Shown here: piece after piece, positions 42,750 to 51,931 of the stretch
Layout of the letters: every line of letters begins with the position of its first letter
Position numbering within the stretch: position 1 is the first letter of the stretch
Assembly (NCBI RefSeq): GCF_900116145.1
Contig: NZ_FPAB01000008.1
Coordinates: 124,001 to 188,000 of the forward strand
DNA from: Streptomyces harbinensis
GTDB lineage: Bacteria; Actinomycetota; Actinomycetes; Streptomycetales; Streptomycetaceae
Length of the DNA stretch: 64,000 nucleotides
Direction: 5' to 3'
The notes under the pieces: model-generated
Told to the model about the DNA's origin: nothing
The model's input: only the letters and a program-made list of their open reading frames with translations
Databases searched by the model: none
Made by a program: the position numbers and the translations under genes

Positions 42750-44801
42750 ATGGCGGACACGACGCACACCCCCGAGACCGTCGCACAGTTGCTGGAGCGT
42801 TCGCACCGGCTGGGCGCCGACCCGCGCAACACCAACTACGCCGGCGGCAACACCTCGGCCAAGGGCACCGCGGCCGACCCGGTGACCGGCGGCGAGGTGG
42901 AACTTCTGTGGGTCAAGGGCTCCGGCGGTGACCTGGGCACCCTCACCGAGGGCGGCCTCGCCGCGCTGCGCCTGGACCGGCTGCGGGCGCTGAAGGACGT
43001 GTATCCCGGCGTGGACCGGGAGGACGAGATGGTGGCGGCCTTCGACTACTGCCTGCACGGGCGGGGCGGGGCGGCACCGTCCATCGACACCGCCATGCAC
43101 GGCCTGGTCGGGGCCGCCCACGTGGACCATCTGCACCCGGACTCGGGCATCGCGCTGGCCTGCGCGGCGGACGGCGAGGCGCTGACCCGCGAGTGCTTCG
43201 GCGACCGCGTGGTGTGGGTGCCGTGGCGCCGGCCCGGGTTCCAGCTGGGCCTGGACATCGCGGCGGTGCGGGAGGCCAACCCGCAGGCCATCGGCTGCAT
43301 CCTCGGCGGCCACGGCATCACCGCCTGGGGCGCCACCAGCGAGGAGTGCGAGCGCAACTCGCTGCACATCATCCGTACCGCCGAGGCGTTCCTGGCCGAG
43401 CGCGGCGCGACGGAGCCGTTCGGTCCCGAGCTGCCCGGGTACGGGCCGCTGCCGGAGGCCGAGCGCCGGGCGCGGGCCGCCGCGCTGGCGCCGGTGATCC
43501 GGGGTCTGGCCTCCACCGACAAGCCGCAGATCGGTCACTTCACCGACTCCGGGCCGGTCCTGGAGTTCCTGTCCCGCGCCGAGCACCCGCGGCTCGCGGC
43601 GCTGGGCACCTCCTGCCCGGATCACTTCCTGCGCACCAAGGTCGCGCCGCTGGTACTCGATCTGCCGGCGGACGCCCCGCTGGAGGAGGCGATCGCCCGG
43701 CTGAAGGAGCTGCACGCGGCCTACCGGGAGGAGTACCGCGCCTACTACGAGCGGCACGCCGAGCCCGGCTCGCCCGCGATGCGCGGCGCCGATCCGGCGA
43801 TCGTGCTGGTGCCGGGGGTGGGGATGTTCTCCTTCGGCAAGGACAAGCAGACGGCGCGGGTGGCGGGCGAGTTCTACGTCAACGCCATCGCCGTGATGCG
43901 CGGCGCCGAGGCGGTCTCCTCCTACTCCCCCATCGAGGAGTCGGAGAAGTTCCGGATCGAGTACTGGGAGCTGGAGGAGGCCAAGCTGCGGCGGATGCCG
44001 CCGCCGGCGCCGCTGGCGACCCGGATCGCGCTGGTGACCGGCGGCGGCAGCGGCATCGGCCGGGCCACCGCGCAGCGGCTGGTGGCCGAGGGCGCGTGCG
44101 TGGTGGTGGCCGACCGCGACGAGGCTGCGGCGAGCGAGGTGGCGAAGGAGCTGGGCGGCCCGGACCGCGCGGTGGCGGTGGCGGTGGACGTCACCTCCGA
44201 GGAGCAGATCGCGGCGGCCTTCGAGGCGGCGGCGCTGGCGTTCGGCGGGGTGGACCTGGTGGTCAACAACGCCGGGATCTCCATCTCCAAGCCGCTGCTG
44301 GAGACGACCGCGGCCGACTGGGACCTGCAGCACGACATCATGGCGCGCGGCTCGTTCCTGGCCTCCCGGGAGGCGGCGCGGGTGATGATCGCGCAGGGCA
44401 TGGGGGGCGACATCGTCTACATCGCCTCCAAGAACGGGGTGTTCGCCGGCCCCAACAACATCGCGTACGGCGCCACCAAGGCCGACCAGGCGCATCAGGT
44501 GCGGCTGCTCGCCGCCGAGCTGGGCGAGCACGGCATCCGGGTCAACGGGATCAACCCCGACGGCGTGGTGCGCGGTTCGGGCATCTTCGCGGGCGGCTGG
44601 GGCGCCAAGCGCGCCGCCGTCTACGGGGTGCCGGAGGAGAACCTGGGCGCGTACTACGCCCAGCGGACCCTGCTGAAGCGGGAGGTGCTGCCCGAGCACG
44701 TGGCGGCTGCGGTCTTCGCGCTCACCGGCGGGGACCTGACCCACACCACCGGTCTGCACATCCCGGTCGACGCCGGGGTGGCGGCGGCGTTCCTGCGCTG
44801 A
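42750..44801 (+). CDS. rhaEW: Bifunctional rhamnulose-1-phosphate aldolase/lactaldehyde dehydrogenase
   Basis: A 683-residue two-domain enzyme. Residues 1-420 are a class II aldolase/adducin domain with zinc histidines in HVDHLHPD and GGHGITAWG, cleaving rhamnulose-1-phosphate into dihydroxyacetone phosphate and L-lactaldehyde. Residues about 425-683 are a classical SDR with TGGGSGIG, NNAG and YGATKA (catalytic Tyr and Lys), which in this family oxidises L-lactaldehyde to L-lactate. The ATG at 42750 is preferred; an ATG at 42732 overlapping the rhaI end adds six residues. It lies 5 bases from the rhaI stop. Product feeds the lutABC genes downstream. Confidence 0.9.
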   Translation: MADTTHTPETVAQLLERSHRLGADPRNTNYAGGNTSAKGTAADPVTGGEVELLWVKGSGGDLGTLTEGGLAALRLDRLRALKDVYPGVDREDEMVAAFDYCLHGRGGAAPSIDTAMHGLVGAAHVDHLHPDSGIALACAADGEALTRECFGDRVVWVPWRRPGFQLGLDIAAVREANPQAIGCILGGHGITAWGATSEECERNSLHIIRTAEAFLAERGATEPFGPELPGYGPLPEAERRARAAALAPVIRGLASTDKPQIGHFTDSGPVLEFLSRAEHPRLAALGTSCPDHFLRTKVAPLVLDLPADAPLEEAIARLKELHAAYREEYRAYYERHAEPGSPAMRGADPAIVLVPGVGMFSFGKDKQTARVAGEFYVNAIAVMRGAEAVSSYSPIEESEKFRIEYWELEEAKLRRMPPPAPLATRIALVTGGGSGIGRATAQRLVAEGACVVVADRDEAAASEVAKELGGPDRAVAVAVDVTSEEQIAAAFEAAALAFGGVDLVVNNAGISISKPLLETTAADWDLQHDIMARGSFLASREAARVMIAQGMGGDIVYIASKNGVFAGPNNIAYGATKADQAHQVRLLAAELGEHGIRVNGINPDGVVRGSGIFAGGWGAKRAAVYGVPEENLGAYYAQRTLLKREVLPEHVAAAVFALTGGDLTHTTGLHIPVDAGVAAAFLR

Positions 44802-44827
44802 GCCAGTCGTCGAATTCGAGGAGAGCT

Positions 44828-46333
44828 GTGTCTGCCCCTACCCCCACCGCCGCCGCGCGGGACTTCGCCGCGGTGGATCTCGGTGCCTCCAGTGGCCGGG
44901 TGATGCTCGCGCGGGTCGGTGGCGGTGAGCTGTCGCTGCGCGAGGCGCACCGGTTCGCCAATCATCCGGTGCGGGTCCGCGGGACGCTGCACTGGGACAT
45001 CCTGGCGCTGTGGCACGGGGTGCTGACCGGGCTGCGGGCGGCCGGCCGGGAGGCCGGCGGCCCGCTGGCCGGGGTCGGTGTCGACTCCTGGGCGGTCGAC
45101 TACGGGCTGCTGGACGCCTCGGGTGCGCTGCTGGGCAATCCGGTGCACTACCGGGACGGCCGCACCGACGGGGTGGCCGCCCGGGTGGCGGAGGTTCTGC
45201 CGCCGCGTGAGCTGTACGCGGCCACCGGGTTGCAGGAGCTGCCGTTCAACACCGTCTACCAGCTGGTCGCGGCGCGCGGTTCGGCGCAGCTGGCGGCGGC
45301 GCGGCAGCTGCTGCTGATCCCGGATCTGATCACCTACTGGCTGACGGGCCGGGCGGGCACCGAGCTGACGAACGCCTCCACCACGCAGCTCATCGATCCG
45401 CGCACCCGCGCCTGGTCGCGGCCGGTGGCTGAGGCGCTGGGCGTGGACACCGGGCTGTTCCCGGCGCTGCGCCGGCCCGGCGACCGGGCCGGTGAGGTGA
45501 TACCGGAGGTGCTGGCGGAGACCGGTCTGGCCGGTCCGGTGCCGGTGTGGTCGGTGGCCTCGCACGACACGGCGTCGGCGGTGGTGGGGGTGCCGGCGGC
45601 CGGGGACCGGTTCGCGTACATCGCCACCGGCACCTGGTCGCTGGCCGGTCTGGAGCTGGACGCCCCGGTGCTGTCGGAGGAGAGCCGGCGGGCCAACTTC
45701 ACCAATGAGCTGGGGGTGGACGGCACGGTGCGCTATCTGCGCAACATCATGGGGCTGTGGCTGCTCCAGGAGTGTCTGCGCGAGTGGGAGCGGGCCGGCG
45801 CCGGGTACGCGCTGGAGCCGCTGCTGCGGGAGGCGGCGCGGGCCGAGCCGCTGCGTTCGGTGGTGGACGCGGGCGATCCGGAGTTCATCGCGCCCGGGGA
45901 CATGCCGGGGCGGATCGCGCGGGCGTGTGCCCGCACCGGGCAGCCCGAGCCGCGGGACGCGGCGGAAACCGTACGCTGTGTGCTGGATTCGCTGGCGCTG
46001 GCGCACCGGGCGACGGTGCGGGAGGCCCAGCGCCTGTCGGGGCGGAGTGTGGAGACGGTGCATGTGGTGGGTGGCGGCGCCCGCAACGAGCTGCTGTGCC
46101 AGCTGACGGCGGACGCCTGCGGGCTGCCGGTGGTGGCGGGTCCGGCGGAGGCGGCGGCGCTGGGCAATGTGCTGGTACAGGCCAGGGCGGCGGGGGTGCT
46201 CGGGGGTGGACTCGCCGAGCTGCGGGGCTTGCTGCGTGCCACCGCGCCGCTGCGGCACCATGAGCCCATGGGTGACGCGGGCGCGTGGGACCGGGCGGCG
46301 GCCCGGATCGCCGGTGGGGAGGTGGGGCGCTGA
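44828..46333 (+). CDS. rhaB: Rhamnulokinase
   Basis: A 501-residue FGGY-family sugar kinase that phosphorylates L-rhamnulose at C1. Signatures: phosphate-binding AAVDLGASSGRVML at the N-terminus, VGVDSWAVDYGLLD, LQELPFNTVYQL, and the ADP-binding region VVGGGARNELLCQLTADACG near residue 410. HDTASAVVGVP is the conserved FGGY motif with the catalytic aspartate. GTG start with GAGGAGAG just ahead. The stop overlaps the lutA start (TGATG), coupling sugar phosphorylation to lactate oxidation genes. Confidence 0.93.
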   Translation: MSAPTPTAAARDFAAVDLGASSGRVMLARVGGGELSLREAHRFANHPVRVRGTLHWDILALWHGVLTGLRAAGREAGGPLAGVGVDSWAVDYGLLDASGALLGNPVHYRDGRTDGVAARVAEVLPPRELYAATGLQELPFNTVYQLVAARGSAQLAAARQLLLIPDLITYWLTGRAGTELTNASTTQLIDPRTRAWSRPVAEALGVDTGLFPALRRPGDRAGEVIPEVLAETGLAGPVPVWSVASHDTASAVVGVPAAGDRFAYIATGTWSLAGLELDAPVLSEESRRANFTNELGVDGTVRYLRNIMGLWLLQECLREWERAGAGYALEPLLREAARAEPLRSVVDAGDPEFIAPGDMPGRIARACARTGQPEPRDAAETVRCVLDSLALAHRATVREAQRLSGRSVETVHVVGGGARNELLCQLTADACGLPVVAGPAEAAALGNVLVQARAAGVLGGGLAELRGLLRATAPLRHHEPMGDAGAWDRAAARIAGGEVGR

Positions 46334-47088
46334 TGCGGGTCGCGTTGTTCCTCACCTGTGTCAACGACACCCTCTACCCGGCGACGGGCCGGGCGGTGGT
46401 CACGCTGCTGGAGCGGCTGGGGGTGGAGGTCGACTTCCCGGTGGAGCAGAGCTGCTGCGGGCAGCCGCAGTTCAACACCGGGTACCGGCACGCGAGTGAG
46501 CCGCTGGTGCGCCGCTACGCGCGGGCGTTCGAGGGGTACGACCACATCGTGGTGCCGTCCGGGTCGTGTGCGGCGATGGTGCGCGACAACTATCCGCGGA
46601 TCGGGCGGAAGGCGGCGGCCGAGGGGCGGGGCGGCGAGCTGGCCGGGCTGGCGGAGTCGGTGGTGCCGCGCACGGTGGAGCTGACGGAGTTCCTGGTGGA
46701 TGTGCTGGGGGTGACGGATGTGGGGGCGTACTACCCGCACCGGGTCACGTACCACCCCACCTGTCACGGGCTGCGGATGCTGGGCCTCGGCGAGCGTCCG
46801 CGCCGGCTGCTGGAGGCGGTGCGCGGCCTTGAGCTGGTGGAGCTGCCGGGCGCGCAGGAGTGCTGCGGGTTCGGCGGGACGTTCGCGGTGAAGAACGCGG
46901 CGGTGTCCGCGGCGATGGGCGCGGACAAGGCGCGTGCCGTCATGGCAACGGGTGCCTCGGCGGTGTGCACGGTGGACAACTCCTGCCAGATGCACATCGG
47001 GGGCACGCTGTCCCGGCTGGGTTCGACGGTGCGGCCGGTGCACATCGCGGAGATTCTGGCGAGTACCGAGGAGGTGCCGTTCCGGTGA
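46333..47088 (+). CDS. lutA: L-lactate oxidation Fe-S protein LutA (YkgE type)
   Basis: A 251-residue protein of the CCG-domain family. Two CCG cysteine motifs are visible, QSCCGQP near residue 39 and QECCGFGG near residue 175, which bind a cysteine-ligated iron-sulfur cluster. It forms the LutABC complex that oxidises L-lactate to pyruvate. ATG start shares one base with the rhamnulokinase TGA, so it is translated by coupling; its own stop overlaps the lutB GTG. Confidence 0.92.
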   Translation: MRVALFLTCVNDTLYPATGRAVVTLLERLGVEVDFPVEQSCCGQPQFNTGYRHASEPLVRRYARAFEGYDHIVVPSGSCAAMVRDNYPRIGRKAAAEGRGGELAGLAESVVPRTVELTEFLVDVLGVTDVGAYYPHRVTYHPTCHGLRMLGLGERPRRLLEAVRGLELVELPGAQECCGFGGTFAVKNAAVSAAMGADKARAVMATGASAVCTVDNSCQMHIGGTLSRLGSTVRPVHIAEILASTEEVPFR

Positions 47089-48572
47089 GCGGGGCGACGG
47101 GTACGTATCTGGGCATGCCGCCGTTCCCGCGTGCGGCGAAGGACGCGGTGCGCGACGCGACGCTGCGCGCGAATCTGCGCCACGCCACGCACACCATCCG
47201 CGACAAGCGGGCGGCGGCGGTCGCGGAGCTGCCGGACTGGCCGGAGCTGCGGGCGGCCGGGGCGGCGATCAAGGACCGGACGCTGCGTCATCTGGACCAC
47301 TATCTGGTGCAGTTGGAGGAGCGGGTCACGGCGGCCGGCGGGGTGGTGCACTGGGCCGCGGACGCGGCCGAGGCGAACCGGATCGTCACCGCGCTGGTGA
47401 AGGAGACCGGTGAGCGGGAGGTCATCAAGGTCAAGTCGATGGCCACCCAGGAGATCGGGCTCAACGAGGCGCTGGCCAAGGCGGGGATCCGGGCGAACGA
47501 GACGGATCTCGCGGAGCTGATCGTGCAGTTGGGCGACGATCTGCCCTCGCACATCCTGGTCCCGGCGATCCACCGCAACCGGGGCGAGATCCGGGACATC
47601 TTCGCGCGGAACATGGCCCGCTGGGGGCGGGCCGCTCCGGAGACGCTCACCGACGCGCCGGCCGAGCTGGCGGAGGCAGCCCGGCTGCATCTGCGGGAGA
47701 AGTTCCTGCGCGCCAAGGTGGGGATCTCCGGGGCGAACTTCATGGTGGCCGAGACCGGCACCCTGGTGGTCGTGGAGTCCGAGGGCAACGGCCGGATGTG
47801 CCTGACGCTGCCGGAGACGCTGATCTCGGTGGTGGGGATCGAGAAGGTGGTGCCCAGCTGGCAGGACCTGGAGGTGTTCCTGCAGACGCTGCCGCGCTCA
47901 TCGACGGCGGAGCGGATGAACCCGTACACCTCGATGTGGACCGGTACGACCGACGGGGACGGGCCGCGGGTGTTCCATCTGGTGCTGCTGGACAACGGCC
48001 GCACCGACACGCTCGCGGACGAGGTGGGGCGGCAGGCGCTGCGCTGCATCCGCTGTTCGGCGTGTCTGAATGTGTGCCCGGTGTACGAGCGGGCCGGCGG
48101 TCACGCGTACGGTTCCGCGTATCCGGGGCCGATCGGCGCGATCCTCACCCCGCAGTTGCGGGGCACGGCCGGTGAGCTGGACGCGTCGCTGCCGTACGCG
48201 TCCTCGCTGTGCGGCGCCTGTTACGAGGTGTGTCCGGTGGCGATCGACATCCCGGAGGTGCTGGTGCATCTGCGGGAACGGGTGGTGCAGGGCGGGCCGG
48301 TGACGGTGCGGGGCACCAGGACCCGGATCCGGCCGGCGAAGGGGCACGCGGCGGAGCGGGCCGCGCTGCGGGCGGCGACGTGGGCGCTGGACCGCCCGGG
48401 GGCGATGCGGGCCGGGCAGCGGCTGGCGGGGCGCTCGCGGCGGCTGTTGCCGCGCCGCTCTCTGCCGGGCCCAGGCCGGGCGTGGACGGCGAGCCGGGAT
48501 CTGCCGGCGGTGCCGGCCGAGCCGTTCCGGGACTGGTGGCAGCGGCGCACGCGTGGGGAGGACGGGCGATGA
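47085..48572 (+). CDS. lutB: L-lactate oxidation Fe-S protein LutB (LldF type)
   Basis: A 495-residue LutB. The N-terminal two thirds are a LUD domain (VIKVKSMATQEIGLNEALAKAG, VGISGANFMVAETGTLV). Two 4Fe-4S ferredoxin motifs follow, CIRCSACLNVCPVY and CGACYEVCPVAID, then a basic C-terminal helix bundle. GTG start overlaps the lutA TGA (GTGA) and the stop overlaps the lutC ATG (ATGA). It passes electrons from lactate toward the quinone pool. Confidence 0.93.
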   Translation: MSGATGTYLGMPPFPRAAKDAVRDATLRANLRHATHTIRDKRAAAVAELPDWPELRAAGAAIKDRTLRHLDHYLVQLEERVTAAGGVVHWAADAAEANRIVTALVKETGEREVIKVKSMATQEIGLNEALAKAGIRANETDLAELIVQLGDDLPSHILVPAIHRNRGEIRDIFARNMARWGRAAPETLTDAPAELAEAARLHLREKFLRAKVGISGANFMVAETGTLVVVESEGNGRMCLTLPETLISVVGIEKVVPSWQDLEVFLQTLPRSSTAERMNPYTSMWTGTTDGDGPRVFHLVLLDNGRTDTLADEVGRQALRCIRCSACLNVCPVYERAGGHAYGSAYPGPIGAILTPQLRGTAGELDASLPYASSLCGACYEVCPVAIDIPEVLVHLRERVVQGGPVTVRGTRTRIRPAKGHAAERAALRAATWALDRPGAMRAGQRLAGRSRRLLPRRSLPGPGRAWTASRDLPAVPAEPFRDWWQRRTRGEDGR

Positions 48573-49213
48573 GCGCGCGGGATGTGGTGCTGGGCCGGGT
48601 GCGGCGGGCGCTGGCGGACGTGCCGCGCGAGGAGAGGCCGGAGCAGGTGCCGGTGGTGCGGGACTATCTGGCCTCGCACTCCCCCGCCGATCCGGTCGGC
48701 ATGCTGGCGGAGCATCTGGCGGACTACCGGGCTCTGGTGCACCGCACGGACGCGGGCGGGCTGCCGGAGCTGATCGCCCGGCTGCTGGCGGAGCGCGGGT
48801 CGGGTTCGGTGGTGGTGCCGGCCGGGCTGCCTAAGGGCTGGCTGTCGGCGGTGCCGGCGGACACGGTGCGGAGGGTGCCGGACGCGCCGTCGGTCACGGC
48901 CGCCGAACTGGACGCGGTGGACAGTGTGGTGACGGGCTGCGCGGTGGCGATCGCGGAGACCGGGACGATCGTGCTGGACGGCGGTCCCGACCAGGGGCGG
49001 CGCCGGACCACCCTGGTGCCGGATCACCACGTCGTGGTGGTCCGGGTGCCGGACCAGGTGGTGGAGTCGGTGGGGCAGGCCCTGCCGCTGCTCTCCCCCG
49101 TCCGGCCGCTGACCTGGATATCGGGTCCTTCGGCCACCAGTGACATCGAACTCGACCGGGTCGAGGGGGTTCACGGGCCGCGCACCCTTGAGGTGGTGCT
49201 GGTCCGGGAGTGA
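48569..49213 (+). CDS. lutC: L-lactate oxidation subunit LutC (LUD domain)
   Basis: A 214-residue LUD-domain protein, third subunit of the LutABC lactate utilisation complex. Family segments are VTGCAVAIAETGTIVLDGGPDQGRR and TLVPDHHVVVVRVPDQVVESV, and the C-terminal ISGPSATSDIELDRVEGVHGP. ATG start lies in the lutB stop (ATGA). It ends the run of coupled genes that begins at rhaI. Confidence 0.92.
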   Translation: MSARDVVLGRVRRALADVPREERPEQVPVVRDYLASHSPADPVGMLAEHLADYRALVHRTDAGGLPELIARLLAERGSGSVVVPAGLPKGWLSAVPADTVRRVPDAPSVTAAELDAVDSVVTGCAVAIAETGTIVLDGGPDQGRRRTTLVPDHHVVVVRVPDQVVESVGQALPLLSPVRPLTWISGPSATSDIELDRVEGVHGPRTLEVVLVRE

Positions 49214-49259
49214 CGGCCGCGGGGGGTGTCCACCACCGAAGCGGAAGAGAGGTACCCCC

Positions 49260-49829
49260 ATGCGGCTGACCGAAACCTACGAGCGGGCCCAGGCGGAGTT
49301 CGACCGGCGGGTGCGTCGGATCGGCGACGGGCAGTGGAGCGCCCCGACCCCGTGCACCGAGTGGTCGGTGCGGGAGCTGGTCAACCATCTGACGGCGGAG
49401 CAGCTGTGGGCGCCGCATCTGCTGCGCGGCGAGACGCTGGCCGAGGTGGGCGACCGCTACGACGGCGATGTGCTGGGTGAGGACCCGGTGGCGGTCTGGG
49501 AGCGGGCGGCGCGCGACGCGCGGGAGGCGTTCGCGGCGCCGGGGGCGCTGGACGGCACGGTGCACACCAGTGGCGGGCTGACCCCGGCGGAGGAGTACGC
49601 GCGGCAGATGACGCTCGATCTGACCGTGCACGCCTGGGATCTGGCGCGCGGGATCGCGGCGGACGACCGGCTGGACCGGGACGTGGCGGCCTCGGTGTAC
49701 GGGTTCGTGGAGCCGCAGATCGAGGGCTGGCAGGACCTCGGGATCTTCGATCCGCCGGTGGAGGTGGCCGGGGACGCCCCGGTGCAGGACCGGCTGGTGG
49801 CGCTGCTGGGGCGTGACCCGGCCTGGTGA
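49260..49829 (+). CDS. TIGR03086-type metal-binding protein (DinB/mycothiol maleylpyruvate isomerase fold)
   Basis: A 189-residue helical-bundle protein. The conserved WSAPTPCTEWSVRELVNHLTAEQLW (residues 23-47) contains a metal-ligand histidine, and DLTVHAWDLARGIAADDRLDRDV (about 118-140) contains the second. Members are thiol-dependent enzymes or metalloproteins of uncertain substrate. The ATG at 49260 follows GAGAGGT. It starts 46 bases after lutC, possibly in the same transcript, although a biochemical link to lactate use is not evident. Confidence 0.86.
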   Translation: MRLTETYERAQAEFDRRVRRIGDGQWSAPTPCTEWSVRELVNHLTAEQLWAPHLLRGETLAEVGDRYDGDVLGEDPVAVWERAARDAREAFAAPGALDGTVHTSGGLTPAEEYARQMTLDLTVHAWDLARGIAADDRLDRDVAASVYGFVEPQIEGWQDLGIFDPPVEVAGDAPVQDRLVALLGRDPAW

Positions 49830-49865
49830 CGTGCCGTACCGGGTGTGGTGCGGACGGCGGTGCGC

Positions 49866-49895
49866 GGGCACGGGCACGGGCACGGGCACGGGCAC
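49866..49895 (+). repeat. Five tandem copies of GGGCAC
   Basis: Exactly five copies of a 6-base unit, 36 bases after the stop of the preceding gene and in its frame, where the unit would read Gly-His. The open frame continues to a stop at 49977-49979. See findings. Confidence 0.85.
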
Positions 49896-49989
49896 GCGAT
49901 CAAGCCGGTGGACGGGCCGGACGGCGGGACGGCGCTCGGCGCGGGGCTGCGGGCGGTGGGGATGACCGAGCCCGGCTGAGCGCCGTCCT

Positions 49990-50009
49990 CCCGGCGGGTT
50001 TCCGCCGGG
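49990..50009. terminator. Short hairpin terminator between convergent genes
   Basis: CCCGGCGG, loop GTTT, CCGCCGGG: perfect 8-bp stem immediately before the stop of the minus-strand reductase gene. Confidence 0.7.
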
Positions 50010-51002
<993 letters not shown>

Positions 51003-51061
51003 CGGGTCTCCTCGCGAAGGTACACGTTTTCCATCATCCTGACACAGAATCGATCAGATCA

Positions 51062-51730
51062 TCAGGCTTTTCCGGCGGCCTCGGTCACCCACGCCAGGGC
51101 GCCGCGCAGATGTGCCCGGAAGTCCGGATCGGTGTACGCCTCGGCGGTGTGTCCGAGCGCGGTGTAGAAGGCCCGGCCACCGGTGTGCTCGTGGCACCAC
51201 ACCAGCGGGTGGTCCTCGCCCATCCGGCCGCCGGTGTACGTGCTTTCGTCCGCCGTGGCCAGCACCCGGACCCGGCCGCTGGGGCTGGCGGTGAAGTGGT
51301 ACCACTCGTCCGTGAACGTCCAGCGGTGCGGCAGGTGGGCGGTGGCCGGGTGGTCGTGGTCCGCCACCCGGACCACGCCGGGCTGGAGGGCGGGGTGGCC
51401 GTCGAACCGGGCGCCGACGAGTTCCCCGTACCACGGCCAGTCGTACTCGGTGCCGGAGGCGGAGTGCACGCCGAGGAAGCCGCCGCCCGCCTCCTGGTGG
51501 GCGCGCAGCGCGTCGCGGGCGGCGTCGGTGAGGACTTCGCCGGTGGTGGAGAGGAAGACGACGGCCGCGCTGCCCGGGAGGGCCGCGGCGAGTTCGGCGG
51601 GGTCCTCGGTGGCCAGGACGGGCCGGCCCTGCTCGGCACCGAGGTCACGGAAGGCCGCGATGCCCTCGGGGATGGAGTCGTGGCGGAACCCGGCGGTGCG
51701 GGTGAAGACGACGAGCTGCTCGGAAGTCAT
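51062..51730 (-). CDS. ThuA-domain protein (trehalose utilisation-like)
   Basis: A 222-residue ThuA family protein, a class I glutamine amidotransferase-like fold. Hallmarks are VFTRTAGFRHDSIPEGIAAF, AVVFLSTTGEVL, GFLGVHSASGTEYDWPWYGELVGARFDGHP and WYHFTASPSGRVRVLATADE. The family has no firm enzymatic assignment and often accompanies sugar utilisation genes. A LacI-type operator lies 14 bases upstream of the start and a TAGCAT -10 overlaps it, so sugar repression is likely. Confidence 0.9.
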   Translation of the reverse strand: MTSEQLVVFTRTAGFRHDSIPEGIAAFRDLGAEQGRPVLATEDPAELAAALPGSAAVVFLSTTGEVLTDAARDALRAHQEAGGGFLGVHSASGTEYDWPWYGELVGARFDGHPALQPGVVRVADHDHPATAHLPHRWTFTDEWYHFTASPSGRVRVLATADESTYTGGRMGEDHPLVWCHEHTGGRAFYTALGHTAEAYTDPDFRAHLRGALAWVTEAAGKA

Positions 51731-51743
51731 GGGACCCCATGCT

Positions 51744-51757
51744 AGAAGGCGCTTTCT
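51744..51757. promoter_or_regulatory. LacI-family operator candidate upstream of thuA-like gene
   Basis: AGAAGGCGCTTTCT, a near-perfect palindrome (one mismatched pair) around GCGC, resembling the Streptomyces LacI consensus GGAAAGCGCTTTCC. It sits directly upstream of the ThuA start codon. Confidence 0.55.
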
Positions 51758-51931
51758 GTCCGGCCCGGGCGCCGGGCACGGGGGCGCTCGTGCGCCCGGG
51801 GGGTGTGCGGAGTACCCCCGCGCTTCAGTTCCGCCGGATCGTGGGAAATCAGATAACAACCCGCCCAAGTGTCTTCCGCTTCATGCCTTGCGGGCCCCAT
51901 GATCTTGGGCATTCCCGAGTGAGGAGTACGG

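Noticed and set aside
43193..44827. Upstream extension of the rhamnulokinase frame, open for more than 500 codons
   Set aside because: It overlaps the aldolase gene in another frame and encodes low-complexity Arg/Gly/Ala sequence. The kinase begins at GTG 44828 with its own ribosome site.
51022..51061. AT-richer stretch between the reductase and ThuA genes with GATCAG repeats
   Set aside because: No clear promoter elements or dyad that would justify a feature.
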